A stretch of 64,000 nt of DNA from Bog-105 sp965277435 (GCA_965277435.1 OZ255821.1:3968001-4032000), one strand, 5' to 3'. Positions 8,801-17,446 are shown, counted from the stretch's first letter. The notes: generated from the sequence alone by a model not told the origin. Numbers and translations: made by a program.

Positions 8801-9369
8801 GGCAGCATCGCTTCATCATTAATTACACGTACGCTCTGCCTTTCTTTGCGGGCTCGAAAGGCTTCACGCACTTGCTGCTTGGGGGCTGGTCCATCAGCGG
8901 CATTACGACCGTTCAATCGGGTGCGCCCTTTACGGTTCTCGATTCGGCTGCGGCATCGGCTTATGGTTTGCTAGGTACCGGAACGCCAACCACTCCTAAC
9001 GTGAACATGGGCATCAATCCGGTCACCAATGGTTCAGTCGAGAGCCGTCTCAGCAGCTACGTAAACATCAACGCGTTCTCGCCGGCAGCGGCTATCGGGT
9101 CGGACGGATCTACCGGCTTCGGCAATCTCGGGCGTAACACGTTTCGCGGACCGTACCAGCAGAACTGGGATTTTTCAGCAGGAAAGTCGTTCGCGATTAC
9201 CGAACATCAAGCGCTGCGCATTACGGCCGACTTTTTCAATCTTTTCAACCATCCGAACTTTGCCAACCCGGCCTTCCTGGACATCGAAAGCCCATCCAAT
9301 TTCGGCCAAATTACCAGCACGGTAGGCACGCCGCGGCTGATTCAGTTTTCGGCCAAATATTCGTTCTGA
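5887..9369 (+). CDS. TonB-dependent receptor, Oar-like, with carboxypeptidase-regulatory domain
   Basis: A large outer-membrane receptor of the type expanded in Acidobacteriota, probably importing an oligomeric nutrient with TonB energy. The start is taken at MLKRSLFVVFLTMPWQLFAQ (ATG 5887 after CTCAGGGGGCGC), a clean signal peptide; the frame opens 32 codons earlier. The protein has 1160 residues: signal peptide 1-20, a carboxypeptidase-regulatory-like beta-sandwich about 25-110 (GAISGTIQDPSSAMVPKAKV), a plug about 125-240, and a long beta-barrel to the C-terminus, which ends in phenylalanine (FSAKYSF), as barrels do. No N-terminal STN signalling domain is present. The stop overlaps the next gene by one base (TGATG), so the two are coupled. 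The substrate is unknown. Confidence 0.93.
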   Translation: MLKRSLFVVFLTMPWQLFAQGGATGAISGTIQDPSSAMVPKAKVEISGAAGTVRSLETDEGGSFTAPLLPVGSYILVITAPGFAENRLSSIEVRVTEITRLTVTLQPQSLATQVNVQAQIASVETTNAATGQSISSQTISTLPLATQNFQQLLTLSSGSSSNLNASASLGRGDTRIDVNGQREDNNNYQIEGITASDYNVGELTNTPLPSPDVVQEFKVQTSLYDASQGRNGGGNINAVLKSGTSQIHGDIFEFFRNDDLNANEFFLKSEGNRRPTVKQNIFGGSLGGPVLPQGKWGYFFINYQGTRQLSGLSSGTIIGTSIPVLPADRSAASLANTFFPGDATAASQIDSVALKLLNLKGNQFGGGQGGYLIPSVAGTPGDSGRFNLSRAGRYNDDQFTTNYDKELGPKDKISARFFFSNFESVLPFGAGGLQASFGGSISPSDLNFPYDLPVKNRFLNVTETHTFSPAWVNEFRFGFVHINNQDLNTPIVTTDQLGIDRPNNNVDNLIYKFTFNSSGFQIGPTPGANQTQDQNNLILLNTTSWSNGKHLIRFGGEFDRVMLDKDFPQVFNGQLFFSPGTSGAACTLGCSDFQEFLLGAPAFTFGGSGVSNHEYRIADSSLFAQDDYKVTPDLTVNLGVRWELNGAVTDDLCHIGNVIPSLAVAGQNPFTYPTCVNSLNVPGLTGTRNNTTLNNNYASNWGPRVGFAYNLFGKSTTALRGGYGIYYVREDVGAVDQLSFVTPFLPITSAAGAPGTMATVFASSLPKGGAIDPAFVPVYSRLQGFVDASGTPTHDTSQTPVYSGNSLNYLGLEVPTHYVNPSTQQWNFGVQQSLGKGWVLELGYVGTKGTHLRETRDLNQAVDVRSNPLTIQATDGSAYTINQNTVANVNARAPYPGLGVSGFQIFANDANSIYNSLQATLSHRFANGLHMQAAYTYSKAIDETSTGNTSLNSALNNQDSLQDSRGLADFDRQHRFIINYTYALPFFAGSKGFTHLLLGGWSISGITTVQSGAPFTVLDSAAASAYGLLGTGTPTTPNVNMGINPVTNGSVESRLSSYVNINAFSPAAAIGSDGSTGFGNLGRNTFRGPYQQNWDFSAGKSFAITEHQALRITADFFNLFNHPNFANPAFLDIESPSNFGQITSTVGTPRLIQFSAKYSF

Positions 9370-10661
9370 TGAGCAAAGGCGTTCTCGCTCTGGGCCTTCT
9401 TGGCTTGTGCTCCTGGTGCTCCGCGCAATCGACCAACACACTGCGTCGCGACTTACTGGCGGAGATCAACCGGATTCCGATTTTCGACAATCACTCTCAT
9501 CCCGGTTACGCGGACGATTCGGATGTCGATGCCATGGCGTCTCCGCCCGGCAGCTCCGCTCTACGTCTTCGCCCCGACAACCCCGAACTGGTGGCGGCGG
9601 CTCACGCTCTTTTTCAATACCACTACACGGATTTCTCTCCCAATCACGCCCGCTGGCTGATTGACAAAAAATCTCAACTAAAACGCCAGCAAGGTTCCGG
9701 CTACTTTGACCATATTCTCGACCAGCTTAATATCCAAACCGTTATCGCTAACCGCGTCTGGATGCCGGACTACCTCGACAAGCGGCGCTTCCTTTGGGCG
9801 TTCTTTGTCGATTCTTTCCTGTTTCCTTTCGACAACCGCCAAATTCGCGAGCGAAACGTCGATGAGCAGACTTACATTCCGCTCCAAGAGAAAAAACTTC
9901 ACCGTGAACTCGGCCAGGCAGGTTTATCGTCGCTGCCCGGTTCGCTCGAAGAGTACTTGCAGTTTATTTCGCGTATCCTTGCCGAAGACCAACAGCATGG
10001 CGGCATTGCCATCAAGTTCGAAGCCGCTTACTTTCGCTCGCTGTATTTCTCCGATCCGCCGCGGCAGCGAGCGAACGCGGTTTATCTTCGTTATCATGGC
10101 GGCGGGACACCCACGGCTGAGGACTACACGGTCTTCCAGGACTTCATTTTTCGCTATCTGTTGCGCGAAGCCGGCCGTCTTCATTTAGCGGTGCACTTCC
10201 ATACCTCCGTCGGTATCGGTGACTTCTTCAGTCTGCATAACGGCAACGTATTGAACCTCGAAAACGTTCTCCGCGATCCCCGCTACGATGCGGTTCGTTT
10301 TGTGCTGCTGCATGGCGGGTACCCCTACGATCGTCAAGTGATCTGGCTGGCTGCCCGCAAGAACGTTTATATCGATTCGTCTTTCGTTGAGCTGGTTCTG
10401 TATCCATCCGAATTCAAAAACATACTGAAGTATTGGCTCACCATCTACCCCGATAAGGTGCTCTTCGGCAGCGATGCATTTCCGTTCAATGAAGCCTTGG
10501 GCGCCGAAGAGTCGTACTGGCTGGCCGTTCACTCCGCGCGGGAGGCGCTCGCTTCCGCATTGGCGGAACTAGTTTCGGAGCGGGCGTTTTCGCGGTCGCA
10601 AGCGCTGTCGATTGCCCACGCCTACCTGCACGACAACGCCGCCCGGCTCTACTCTCGCTAG
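9369..10661 (+). CDS. Secreted amidohydrolase-family (amidohydrolase_2-like) metal-dependent hydrolase
   Basis: A 430-residue TIM-barrel hydrolase. Residues 1-20 (MSKGVLALGLLGLCSWCSAQ) are a signal peptide, so it works outside the cytoplasm. Metal-binding features are the early NHSHPG motif (about 41-46), HFHTS (about 276-280), LLHGGYP (about 314-320) and the late aspartate in LFGSDAFPF (about 364-372), the order expected for the amidohydrolase superfamily. Its ATG overlaps the receptor stop. This tight coupling suggests that it processes the ligand the receptor imports, which is inference. The exact reaction cannot be named. Confidence 0.85.
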   Translation: MSKGVLALGLLGLCSWCSAQSTNTLRRDLLAEINRIPIFDNHSHPGYADDSDVDAMASPPGSSALRLRPDNPELVAAAHALFQYHYTDFSPNHARWLIDKKSQLKRQQGSGYFDHILDQLNIQTVIANRVWMPDYLDKRRFLWAFFVDSFLFPFDNRQIRERNVDEQTYIPLQEKKLHRELGQAGLSSLPGSLEEYLQFISRILAEDQQHGGIAIKFEAAYFRSLYFSDPPRQRANAVYLRYHGGGTPTAEDYTVFQDFIFRYLLREAGRLHLAVHFHTSVGIGDFFSLHNGNVLNLENVLRDPRYDAVRFVLLHGGYPYDRQVIWLAARKNVYIDSSFVELVLYPSEFKNILKYWLTIYPDKVLFGSDAFPFNEALGAEESYWLAVHSAREALASALAELVSERAFSRSQALSIAHAYLHDNAARLYSR

Positions 10662-10824
10662 CTGACTGCCGGGTTTTTCCTGGGTTTATCACCGTCCTGT
10701 TAGTTGCACATGATCTCCCAGTGGTGCGCCTGTCAGCTCGAAAGAGTTTGCTGGTACCGAGGACCCTTATTTCCGCTAAGACTATTTCACTAGATGCCGA
10801 AGAGAGGAGAGACTGAACGCAGTT

Positions 10825-10847
10825 GGGAGCAAGCAACATTGGCTCCC
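10825..10847 (+). other. Leader hairpin before the PEP-CTERM gene
   Basis: GGGAGC (10825-10830) pairs with GCTCCC (10842-10847) across 11 nt, about 20 bp before the ATG at 10867. It is not followed by a T run, so it is a possible 5' UTR structure rather than a terminator. The remaining 10662-10824 shows nothing clear. Confidence 0.3.
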
Positions 10848-10866
10848 GATATTTTCGGAGGCCTTT

Positions 10867-11541
10867 ATGAAAAAAACAATTCTCTCTTTTCTTTTTTTGG
10901 GGGCTGTGCTGAGCGCAGCGCCCGTGAATGTAACCCTGCTAAATACCGGCAACAACATGGTTGATTCGAGCGGCCAATTTTATGTCGGTCCCTACACGTT
11001 GACCCTGAATGGAACAGCCACTCCGGCGATGTGCATGAACGATAACATCGATAACAACGTAGGCGATTCCTGGACCGCCAACAAAACCGCGGTAACGAGC
11101 TCTGACCTGGGAAATACTTACCTTGGAAACGCGGGCACCAGGACGATTGAAGGCTATACATTTTCCAGCGCTCAGATTTACAATGCCGAAGCGTACCTGT
11201 TCAGCCAGATTGTGAAGCCTGGAGCGGATCAAGCGGACATTCAGGAAGCAGCCTGGTTCATCATGGATCCTACAAACACCACCTATGCCAACAATGCAGG
11301 CGTTCAGAACTATCTGTTGGATGCTTACAATAACTCTCCGAGCTTTGACGCTAGCTATTACAGCATTGTTTCGAACGTGGACGGAGCGGGGCAGCCGGGC
11401 ACCACGCAGGAGTTCCTCGTGGCGAGTGCGCCTGAGCCGGCTTCGTTCGCTTTGTTTGGCGGAGGCCTCATCGCGGTAGGTGCAGCACGCATGTTTCGCC
11501 GGAAGCGAGTCAATCCGGAAAGGGCGGTGCTCGCAAGCTGA
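10867..11541 (+). CDS. PEP-CTERM sorting-domain protein
   Basis: A 224-residue exported protein. Residues 1-18 (MKKTILSFLFLGAVLSAA) form a signal peptide. The middle is a beta-rich, Asn/Thr-rich domain with one CMND cysteine (about residue 57). The C-terminus has the complete exosortase signal: APEPASFALFGGG, a hydrophobic helix, then RMFRRKR. Such proteins are cut by an exosortase and displayed at the surface; no exosortase lies in this window. The start follows CGGAGGCCTTT, a good ribosome-binding site. It stands alone downstream of the amidohydrolase. The function is unknown. Confidence 0.85.
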   Translation: MKKTILSFLFLGAVLSAAPVNVTLLNTGNNMVDSSGQFYVGPYTLTLNGTATPAMCMNDNIDNNVGDSWTANKTAVTSSDLGNTYLGNAGTRTIEGYTFSSAQIYNAEAYLFSQIVKPGADQADIQEAAWFIMDPTNTTYANNAGVQNYLLDAYNNSPSFDASYYSIVSNVDGAGQPGTTQEFLVASAPEPASFALFGGGLIAVGAARMFRRKRVNPERAVLAS

Positions 11542-11553
11542 GCCAAAGACGCG

Positions 11554-11598
11554 GCGATGGTAGCGCGGAACCGGTTGGTATGACGCGCTACTCATCGC
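11554..11598 (+). terminator. Long stem-loop after the PEP-CTERM gene
   Basis: GCGATGGTAGCGCG (11554-11567) pairs with CGCGCTAC-T-CATCGC (11584-11598), 14 bp with one bulged T. It begins 12 bp after the stop of the PEP-CTERM gene. No T tract follows, so it may be a non-canonical terminator or an RNA-stability element. Confidence 0.45.
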
Positions 11599-11715
11599 TG
11601 AATGACTTCGGTTAGCTTTGCAATGGGTTTCAGAGAAATCCTTCCTTCCTAAGTAGCACTTTTGTAAGTCTTTTGATGAAAAGCCCTCTTCCAGACGATT
11701 GACTCAGCCGATAAC

Positions 11716-13179
11716 TTGGGTGTGAGTACTCTAAGGGCAGGACCAGGATCGCTGCGCGTGGCTGAAGTGGTGAGCGCTCTCTCTCAGGCGCTTGATCTCG
11801 GATCGGGATCTACCCGATGGCATTCGGTTCGTACCTGTATTTTAGGGATGCGCCTTGCGGCAGAGCTGAGGCTGAAAGAAGATCTGCAAGCCGATCTGTA
11901 TTATGCGCTGCTGCTCAAGGATGCAGGCTGCAGCAGCAACGCCTCGCAGATTTATAACGCGCTGGCATCGGATGACATTGCCGCTAAGCGGGACGTCAAG
12001 AAAACCGATTGGACCCGGTTGAGTTGGGAGACCCTGCAATATGCGCTAAAACATGTGGCGCCCGGGAAACCATTTGTGGATCGCGTGAGGGCGATCTTGC
12101 ACGTGGCGTCCCAGCAGAAGCAGCATACCCGCGAGGTGACGGCGATACGTTGTGAGCGCGGCGCAACGATGGCTCGGATTATGGGTCTTCCGGAAGGGAC
12201 CGCAGAGGGCATCGGCGGACTGGACGAACACTGGAATGGCGGTGGGAATCCGGACGGATTGCGCGGAGAGAGCATTCCGATCACCTCTCGCATTATGCTG
12301 CTGGCGCAAACGCTGGACGTGTTCTACACCAGTGCCGGGCGGGAAGAGGCCTTGCACGTAATCAAGCAGCGGAGCGGGAAGTGGTTCGATCCGAAATTGG
12401 TTCGAGCGGCCTGTTCACTCGCTAAGCGGGCGTGCCTGTGGAGCGGTTTTGACGGGAACGATCCGTTATTGCTCGCACTCGCTTTGGAACCCCGACAGAG
12501 GATACTTTCGGAAGATGAAGTAAGTTTGGATGCGGTGTGTCAGGCGTTCGCGCAAATTGTTGACGCGAAGTCGCCGTTTACTTACAACCACTCGAATGGC
12601 GTGGCAAATGCCGCGGTTGCGACTGCGCGGAAGCTTGATCTGTCTCCGGAACGGGTGATTTTCATCCGGCATGCAGCGCTACTGCACGATCTGGGCAAGA
12701 TGGCTGTGTCGAACGCCATTCTGGAAAAGCCCGGAAAACCAGACGACGCTGAATGGCAGTCTCTGCGGGCGCACCCGGCTCGTACCTGGGAGATCCTGGA
12801 CTGTATCAGCGGTTTTGAAGAGCTAACGGAAGTAGCTTCTTCGCATCACGAAAAGTTGAATGGCACGGGTTATCATCGTGGCCTGAGTGCCGAGCAACTG
12901 CCGCTCGAGGCGCGAATTCTGGTGGTGTCCGATATCTTTGACGCGCTGTCCGCGAAACGGCCTTACCGCGACGCTCTGCCGCTCGAGAAGGTGTTCGAAA
13001 TCATGCGCAAAGATGCGCCCCATGCCCTCGATGCCACTTGCCTAGATGCTCTCGAGCAGTCGGGAATGGGTTGTGATCAGACGTTTGTTGATTTGCAGAC
13101 CCTGCAAAAAACACTAGCGCAGAAGGACCTGGAATCGCGGACCATCACGAGCATGATCGAGAACGTGGTGTTGAGATAA
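11716..13179 (+). CDS. Tandem HD-GYP domain protein (probable cyclic-di-GMP phosphodiesterase)
   Basis: HD-GYP proteins hydrolyse cyclic di-GMP. The 487 residues contain two copies. Copy 1 (about 20-220) is degenerate: the HD pair is replaced by LLLKDAG and the signature by EHWNGGGNPDGLRG. Copy 2 (about 265-450) keeps ALLHDLGK and HHEKLNGTGYHRG. The consensus is HHExxDGxGYP, so here D is N and P is H. The start is uncertain: TTG at 11716 or GTG at 11722, as there is no ATG near the N-terminus. No signal peptide, membrane segment or receiver domain is visible. It precedes the outer-membrane protein gene by about 47 bp and may be transcribed with it. Confidence 0.82.
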   Translation: MGVSTLRAGPGSLRVAEVVSALSQALDLGSGSTRWHSVRTCILGMRLAAELRLKEDLQADLYYALLLKDAGCSSNASQIYNALASDDIAAKRDVKKTDWTRLSWETLQYALKHVAPGKPFVDRVRAILHVASQQKQHTREVTAIRCERGATMARIMGLPEGTAEGIGGLDEHWNGGGNPDGLRGESIPITSRIMLLAQTLDVFYTSAGREEALHVIKQRSGKWFDPKLVRAACSLAKRACLWSGFDGNDPLLLALALEPRQRILSEDEVSLDAVCQAFAQIVDAKSPFTYNHSNGVANAAVATARKLDLSPERVIFIRHAALLHDLGKMAVSNAILEKPGKPDDAEWQSLRAHPARTWEILDCISGFEELTEVASSHHEKLNGTGYHRGLSAEQLPLEARILVVSDIFDALSAKRPYRDALPLEKVFEIMRKDAPHALDATCLDALEQSGMGCDQTFVDLQTLQKTLAQKDLESRTITSMIENVVLR

Positions 13180-13226
13180 ATCGGCGGTTCTCCGAACTGC
13201 ACTTTTGGCCCTATTTGGGACTTACT

Positions 13227-14534
13227 ATGGATCGACGACTTTTTATTGCTCTTCTTGGATTAACACTCGCTTTGCGCGCCCATGCGGCAGATGTTTACGG
13301 GGCGGCCCCGACAGCTCAGACTATTGCATTGGGAGGAATTTACCTGGGTTCGAGCAGCCCGACCGATGCGCTGGCCTCTAATCCGGCGCTACTCACGTCA
13401 GTCGGAAGACCCTATTTCGAAATGACTGGTTTGGGTGTGCTGGCTGGAGGGCAATTCCACAACTCAACGCCTACCGTTGGCAGTTTGGAAAGCAATGCCG
13501 GCGGTGCCGGTTCAGCAGGCTTTGGCATGCAGATTCCGCGTACGCGTTTTAGTATCGGGCTGGGCGTTTTCCCGGTCTCCCTGCTGGCAGACCGCTGGAA
13601 GTTTGAAGATCCGCGCGGGACGGCGGGCGCATCGTATGGGGTCCAGTCGAATAAGTCTGCATTTCTGGCGATCCAGTCTTCGTTTGGGCTTGGTTTTCAG
13701 GTTTCTCGCCACCTGTCAGTCGGTGCCGCATTCGGGGCGGTAGAAAATTTAAATACGCTCGATATGCCGTATATCTTTCAGACCAATCCGACGCTGGCCG
13801 GTCTGAAAACGCTGCTGAACCTGCATACGAACGGGGTTGGTTATAACGGAACATTCGGCTTAGTAGCTCAACCGCTGCGCCGCCTGGAAATCGGGCTGGC
13901 GTACAAGACTCAAACGACGGTTCGTTCGACCGGCACAGCGACCGGGGACGCATATGCGCAATTTGCGGCGCTCGGACTGCCGTATGCATCCAGCTTTCAC
14001 TACCGCGCCGAAGTGGACAATGTGTTTCCGCAATCCGTGTCGGCGAGCCTTGGCTGGCAGGCGCAGCGCCGCCTGCGGACCTATCTGCAGGGTGACTGGC
14101 TGAACTGGCATAAAGCATTCGTGCAACTGCCGGTGCATCTTACGGGCGGCAACAATGCGCTTCTGAATACCCTTCTGAACTCGACTTCACTCAATGATTC
14201 GGTGCCGCTTCACTGGCGGAACGAGTTGACGATCAGAACGGGTTTTGACTATTCTCTGGCTGAATCCTGGACGGTGCAGGGCGCTTATTCGTACGGCAAC
14301 AGTCCGGTGCCGTCCAGTACCCTGACACCTTTGACGGCGGCGATCATGACCGGGGCCGTTTCAACCGGCGTGGCATATCAGAAGAGTCGTTATCGGGTGC
14401 AGTTGGCGTACCAGGCAAACTTGCCGGAGACAGCCAGCGTAGGCACCAGTAGCCTGCTAGCCGGTGAATATAGCAATACCCGCACTTCGCTGTGGCTGCA
14501 GACGATTGCGCTCACTACCGGTATCCGGTTCTAG
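13227..14534 (+). CDS. FadL/OmpP1-like outer-membrane transport protein
   Basis: A 435-residue protein starting with a signal peptide (MDRRLFIALLGLTLALRAHA, about 1-20). After it comes the N-terminal pattern typical of the FadL/TodX family: a plug-like segment with AALGGIYLG-type text and DALASNPALLT, where ASNPA is a family hallmark. The rest is a beta-barrel of alternating hydrophobic strands ending in a terminal phenylalanine (TTGIRF). FadL-type proteins let hydrophobic molecules cross the outer membrane. The ATG at 13227 was chosen over a TTG four codons upstream, because the signal peptide begins there. A VWA fragment starts 2 bp after its stop. Confidence 0.75.
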   Translation: MDRRLFIALLGLTLALRAHAADVYGAAPTAQTIALGGIYLGSSSPTDALASNPALLTSVGRPYFEMTGLGVLAGGQFHNSTPTVGSLESNAGGAGSAGFGMQIPRTRFSIGLGVFPVSLLADRWKFEDPRGTAGASYGVQSNKSAFLAIQSSFGLGFQVSRHLSVGAAFGAVENLNTLDMPYIFQTNPTLAGLKTLLNLHTNGVGYNGTFGLVAQPLRRLEIGLAYKTQTTVRSTGTATGDAYAQFAALGLPYASSFHYRAEVDNVFPQSVSASLGWQAQRRLRTYLQGDWLNWHKAFVQLPVHLTGGNNALLNTLLNSTSLNDSVPLHWRNELTIRTGFDYSLAESWTVQGAYSYGNSPVPSSTLTPLTAAIMTGAVSTGVAYQKSRYRVQLAYQANLPETASVGTSSLLAGEYSNTRTSLWLQTIALTTGIRF

Positions 14535-14536
14535 CT

Positions 14537-14989
14537 TTGTTAGCCGGAAGCGACCGCAAAAATAAAGTTGACCAGTACTCGTCTCTGACCGGCTGCCCTC
14601 CTGGCTCATGGGACGATCTGACCAAAGCTTACACTTACATTCCCAAGGTGGATTTGTTTGGCAACTCGGCTACTGCTTCTGCATACGCAGAGATTACCGA
14701 TGACTCGTCTAAGATCATCTTTTCGGCGGGTAATAGCGACGCCGATTCGATAAACGCCGCTGACGACGCCGCTCACCAGATCCGAAATGACGGAATTATT
14801 ATCTACACCATCGGTCTGGATGGTGACGGTGGTTTCGACGGTAAGCTGCTGGAGCGTGTGGCAAACGATCCCACTTACCGAACACCTGCTTCCCTTCGCA
14901 GCCTGCCGCCAAGTTTACTACCTAACGTGGGGCAGTTGGGCGCGGCGTTCAATTCGATCGCGTCGGAGATTTTGCGGATTTCGCAATAG
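14537..14989 (+). pseudogene. C-terminal remnant of a TadG-like VWA-domain protein
   Basis: The frame from a TTG at 14537 encodes about 150 residues that look like the second half of a von Willebrand A domain of TadG-type proteins. The segments LTGCPPGSWDDLTKAYT, SDADSINAADDAAHQIRNDG, IIIYTIGLDG and the closing AAFNSIASEILRISQ are typical of the C-terminus of these Flp-pilus-associated proteins. The N-terminal TadE/TadG membrane helix and the DxSxS metal site are absent. The fragment starts just after the FadL-like stop, so a deletion has probably joined the two. It could still be translated by coupling, but I judge it a stump. Confidence 0.6.
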
Positions 14990-15032
14990 ATCGGAGTAGT
15001 TGGGGTGCGGGAATCGCGTGCTACACTCGAAT

Positions 15033-15797
15033 GTGCCGACGCGGATTCTCGGCGTTATTCCCGCCCGATTTGCTTCTTCTCGTTTCCCTGGAAAAGCTCT
15101 CGCCTCTCTTGCTGGTAAACCTATGCTCCAGCATGTCTGGGAGCGTGCCTGTTTATCACGTTATTTGACAGACGTCGTAGTCGCCACCGATGACGAACGC
15201 ATCGCTTCTGCCGTGCGGCAGTTCGGCGGACGCGTGCGAATGACCAGCTCTGAGCATCTATCGGGTACCGACCGTCTGGCAGAGGTGGCTTCGGCGGAGA
15301 ATGCTTCTCTTTACGTAAACATTCAAGGCGATGAGCCGCTGATTGATCCGGAAGCTATCGATGCAGCGATTTTGGCGGTGAGCGGGGATGAGTCGGTGAT
15401 GATGGGTACGCTGCGCAAGCAGATTTACGATCCGACCGATATCGTCAATACCAACGTCGTCAAAGTCGTAACGAACCTGCTCGAAGACGCGATTTATTTT
15501 TCGCGTTGTCCAATTCCCTACGAGCGGGATGGCCGCAGCAAAGTTCCGCTTTATTTCAAGCACATCGGTTTGTATGTGTATCGCCGCGATTTCCTGCTGG
15601 CGTATCCAGATCTTGCTGTGGGTCCGCTGGAAGAGGCAGAGCGGCTGGAGCAGTTGCGTGCCATCGAAAACGGATACCGGATCCGGGTGGTTTTAACCGA
15701 CTACGAATCGCTCGGGGTGGACACACCGGAGGATTTAGAGCGGGTGAATCAATTGTTCTGTTCGGTAGCGCAAAAATTCGGGATTGATGGGGGCTGA
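15033..15797 (+). CDS. kdsB: 3-deoxy-manno-octulosonate cytidylyltransferase
   Basis: KdsB activates KDO with CTP to CMP-KDO, the donor for the inner core of lipopolysaccharide. The 254-residue product begins VPTRILGVIPARFASSRFPG; the GTG at 15033 aligns with family starts, while the frame is open to a TTG at 15000. Visible signatures are the nucleotide-binding PARFASSRFPGKAL, NIQGDEPLI at about 92-100 and the C-terminal segment SLGVDTPEDLERV. The stop overlaps the pyrG start (TGATG). KdsB, PyrG (which makes the CTP it uses) and KdsA form one tightly packed operon, so substrate supply and use are linked. Confidence 0.95.
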   Translation: MPTRILGVIPARFASSRFPGKALASLAGKPMLQHVWERACLSRYLTDVVVATDDERIASAVRQFGGRVRMTSSEHLSGTDRLAEVASAENASLYVNIQGDEPLIDPEAIDAAILAVSGDESVMMGTLRKQIYDPTDIVNTNVVKVVTNLLEDAIYFSRCPIPYERDGRSKVPLYFKHIGLYVYRRDFLLAYPDLAVGPLEEAERLEQLRAIENGYRIRVVLTDYESLGVDTPEDLERVNQLFCSVAQKFGIDGG

Positions 15798-17446
15798 TGG
15801 CTAAATACATCTTCGTGACGGGCGGTGTTGTTTCGTCTTTGGGGAAGGGAATTGCGGCCGCGTCGATCGGCTGTTTGCTGGAGAGCCGCGGGTTGCGCGT
15901 CACGCTCCAGAAATTCGATCCCTATCTGAATATTGACCCAGGCACGATGAGTCCGTTCCAGCACGGAGAAGTCTTCGTCACTGATGACGGAGCAGAAACC
16001 GATTTAGATCTGGGCCACTATGAGCGTTTCACTCATGCTGCGCTGACGCAATCGAACAACCTGACGTCTGGACGCATTTACGAGAACATCATTGCGAAAG
16101 AACGGCGGGGCGATTACCTGGGCAAGACGGTACAGGTGATTCCGCACGTCACGAACGAGATTAAGGCCGCATGCCGGAAGGTGGCGGCGGATGTGGATGT
16201 AGCGATCGTTGAAATCGGCGGGACGGTGGGCGATATCGAGTCGCTGCCTTTTATTGAGGCGATCCGGCAGATGCGGCATGAGGAGGGCCGGGATAATACG
16301 CTTTTCGTGCATTTAACGCTAGTGCCATGGATTGCGGCGGCGCAGGAATTGAAGACTAAGCCGACGCAGCACAGTGTGAAAGAACTGCGGGCTAACGGTA
16401 TTCAGCCGGATATGCTGCTATGCCGGTCGGAGCGGACGCTGCCGGACGATGTGAAAGAGAAGATCGCACTGTTCTGCGACGTGGATGTAAGCGGCGTAAT
16501 CACGGCGAAAGATGTGCATTCGGTGTATGAGATTCCGCTGGTGTTCGCGGATCAGCGGGTGGATGAAGCGGTGTTGCGCCTGTTGCATTTGCAGGCAGGA
16601 AAGCGGAACCTGACGCGTTGGACGGAGATGCTTGACCGCATGAATAATCCAGTGCGCGAGGTGACGATTGGGCTGGTGGGCAAGTATGTGGAGTATGAGG
16701 ATTCTTATAAGAGCCTGAAGGAGTCTCTGCTGCATGCCGGGATCGCGCACCAGGCGCGGGTGAATATCGAGTGGATTGAATCGGAGGAGATGGAGTATCC
16801 GGCGTGCCGCAGTTATCTGGACCGCTTCGATGGAATTCTGGTGCCGGGCGGATTTGGAAAACGTGGTATCCAGGGCATGCTGCACGCCATCCGCTGCGCG
16901 CGGGAGGACCGGATTCCGTACTTCGGCATCTGTCTCGGGATGCAAACGATGGTGATCGAATTTGCGCGTAACGTGTGTGGGCTGGCGGATGCCGATTCGA
17001 CAGAGTTCAATCCGGCGACGCCATACCGCGTGATCTATAAATTGCGCGAGTTGAAAGGCGTGGATGAACTCGGCGGAACGATGAGACTGGGAGCGTATCC
17101 GTGCCGGTTGACGGACGGGAGTTTTGCCGAGCAGGCGTACGATACGAACGACATCAGTGAGCGGCACCGACATCGCTATGAATTCAATCGCGAATTTGAG
17201 GGAACGCTGACGAGCCATGGTCTGCGGTTAACGGGACAGACGCCGGATGGAGTGTACGTCGAGATTTGCGAGTTACCGGAGCATCCGTGGTTTCTGGGTT
17301 GCCAGTTTCATCCGGAGTTCAAGTCGAAGCCGCTTGAGCCGCATCCTCTGTTCAAAGCCTTTTTGGGGGCGGCGCTGATGCATCGGGAACAAAAGAAACA
17401 CCGTTCGATAGAGAGCAGCGTCGGTAAGGTTCTGCAAGACGCATGA
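15797..17446 (+). CDS. pyrG: CTP synthase
   Basis: PyrG converts UTP, ATP and glutamine to CTP. At 549 residues it has the usual length. The N-terminal synthetase domain opens with KYIFVTGGVVSSLGKGIAAAS (quoted within limits: FVTGGVVSSLGKG is the P-loop-like motif) and covers about 1-270. The glutamine amidotransferase domain (about 290-535) has the nucleophile in FGICLGMQ and the HPEF triad histidine/glutamate. It overlaps kdsB by one base and kdsA by four (ATGA). Placing pyrG between kdsB and kdsA ties CTP production to CMP-KDO synthesis. Confidence 0.98.
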   Translation: MAKYIFVTGGVVSSLGKGIAAASIGCLLESRGLRVTLQKFDPYLNIDPGTMSPFQHGEVFVTDDGAETDLDLGHYERFTHAALTQSNNLTSGRIYENIIAKERRGDYLGKTVQVIPHVTNEIKAACRKVAADVDVAIVEIGGTVGDIESLPFIEAIRQMRHEEGRDNTLFVHLTLVPWIAAAQELKTKPTQHSVKELRANGIQPDMLLCRSERTLPDDVKEKIALFCDVDVSGVITAKDVHSVYEIPLVFADQRVDEAVLRLLHLQAGKRNLTRWTEMLDRMNNPVREVTIGLVGKYVEYEDSYKSLKESLLHAGIAHQARVNIEWIESEEMEYPACRSYLDRFDGILVPGGFGKRGIQGMLHAIRCAREDRIPYFGICLGMQTMVIEFARNVCGLADADSTEFNPATPYRVIYKLRELKGVDELGGTMRLGAYPCRLTDGSFAEQAYDTNDISERHRHRYEFNREFEGTLTSHGLRLTGQTPDGVYVEICELPEHPWFLGCQFHPEFKSKPLEPHPLFKAFLGAALMHREQKKHRSIESSVGKVLQDA

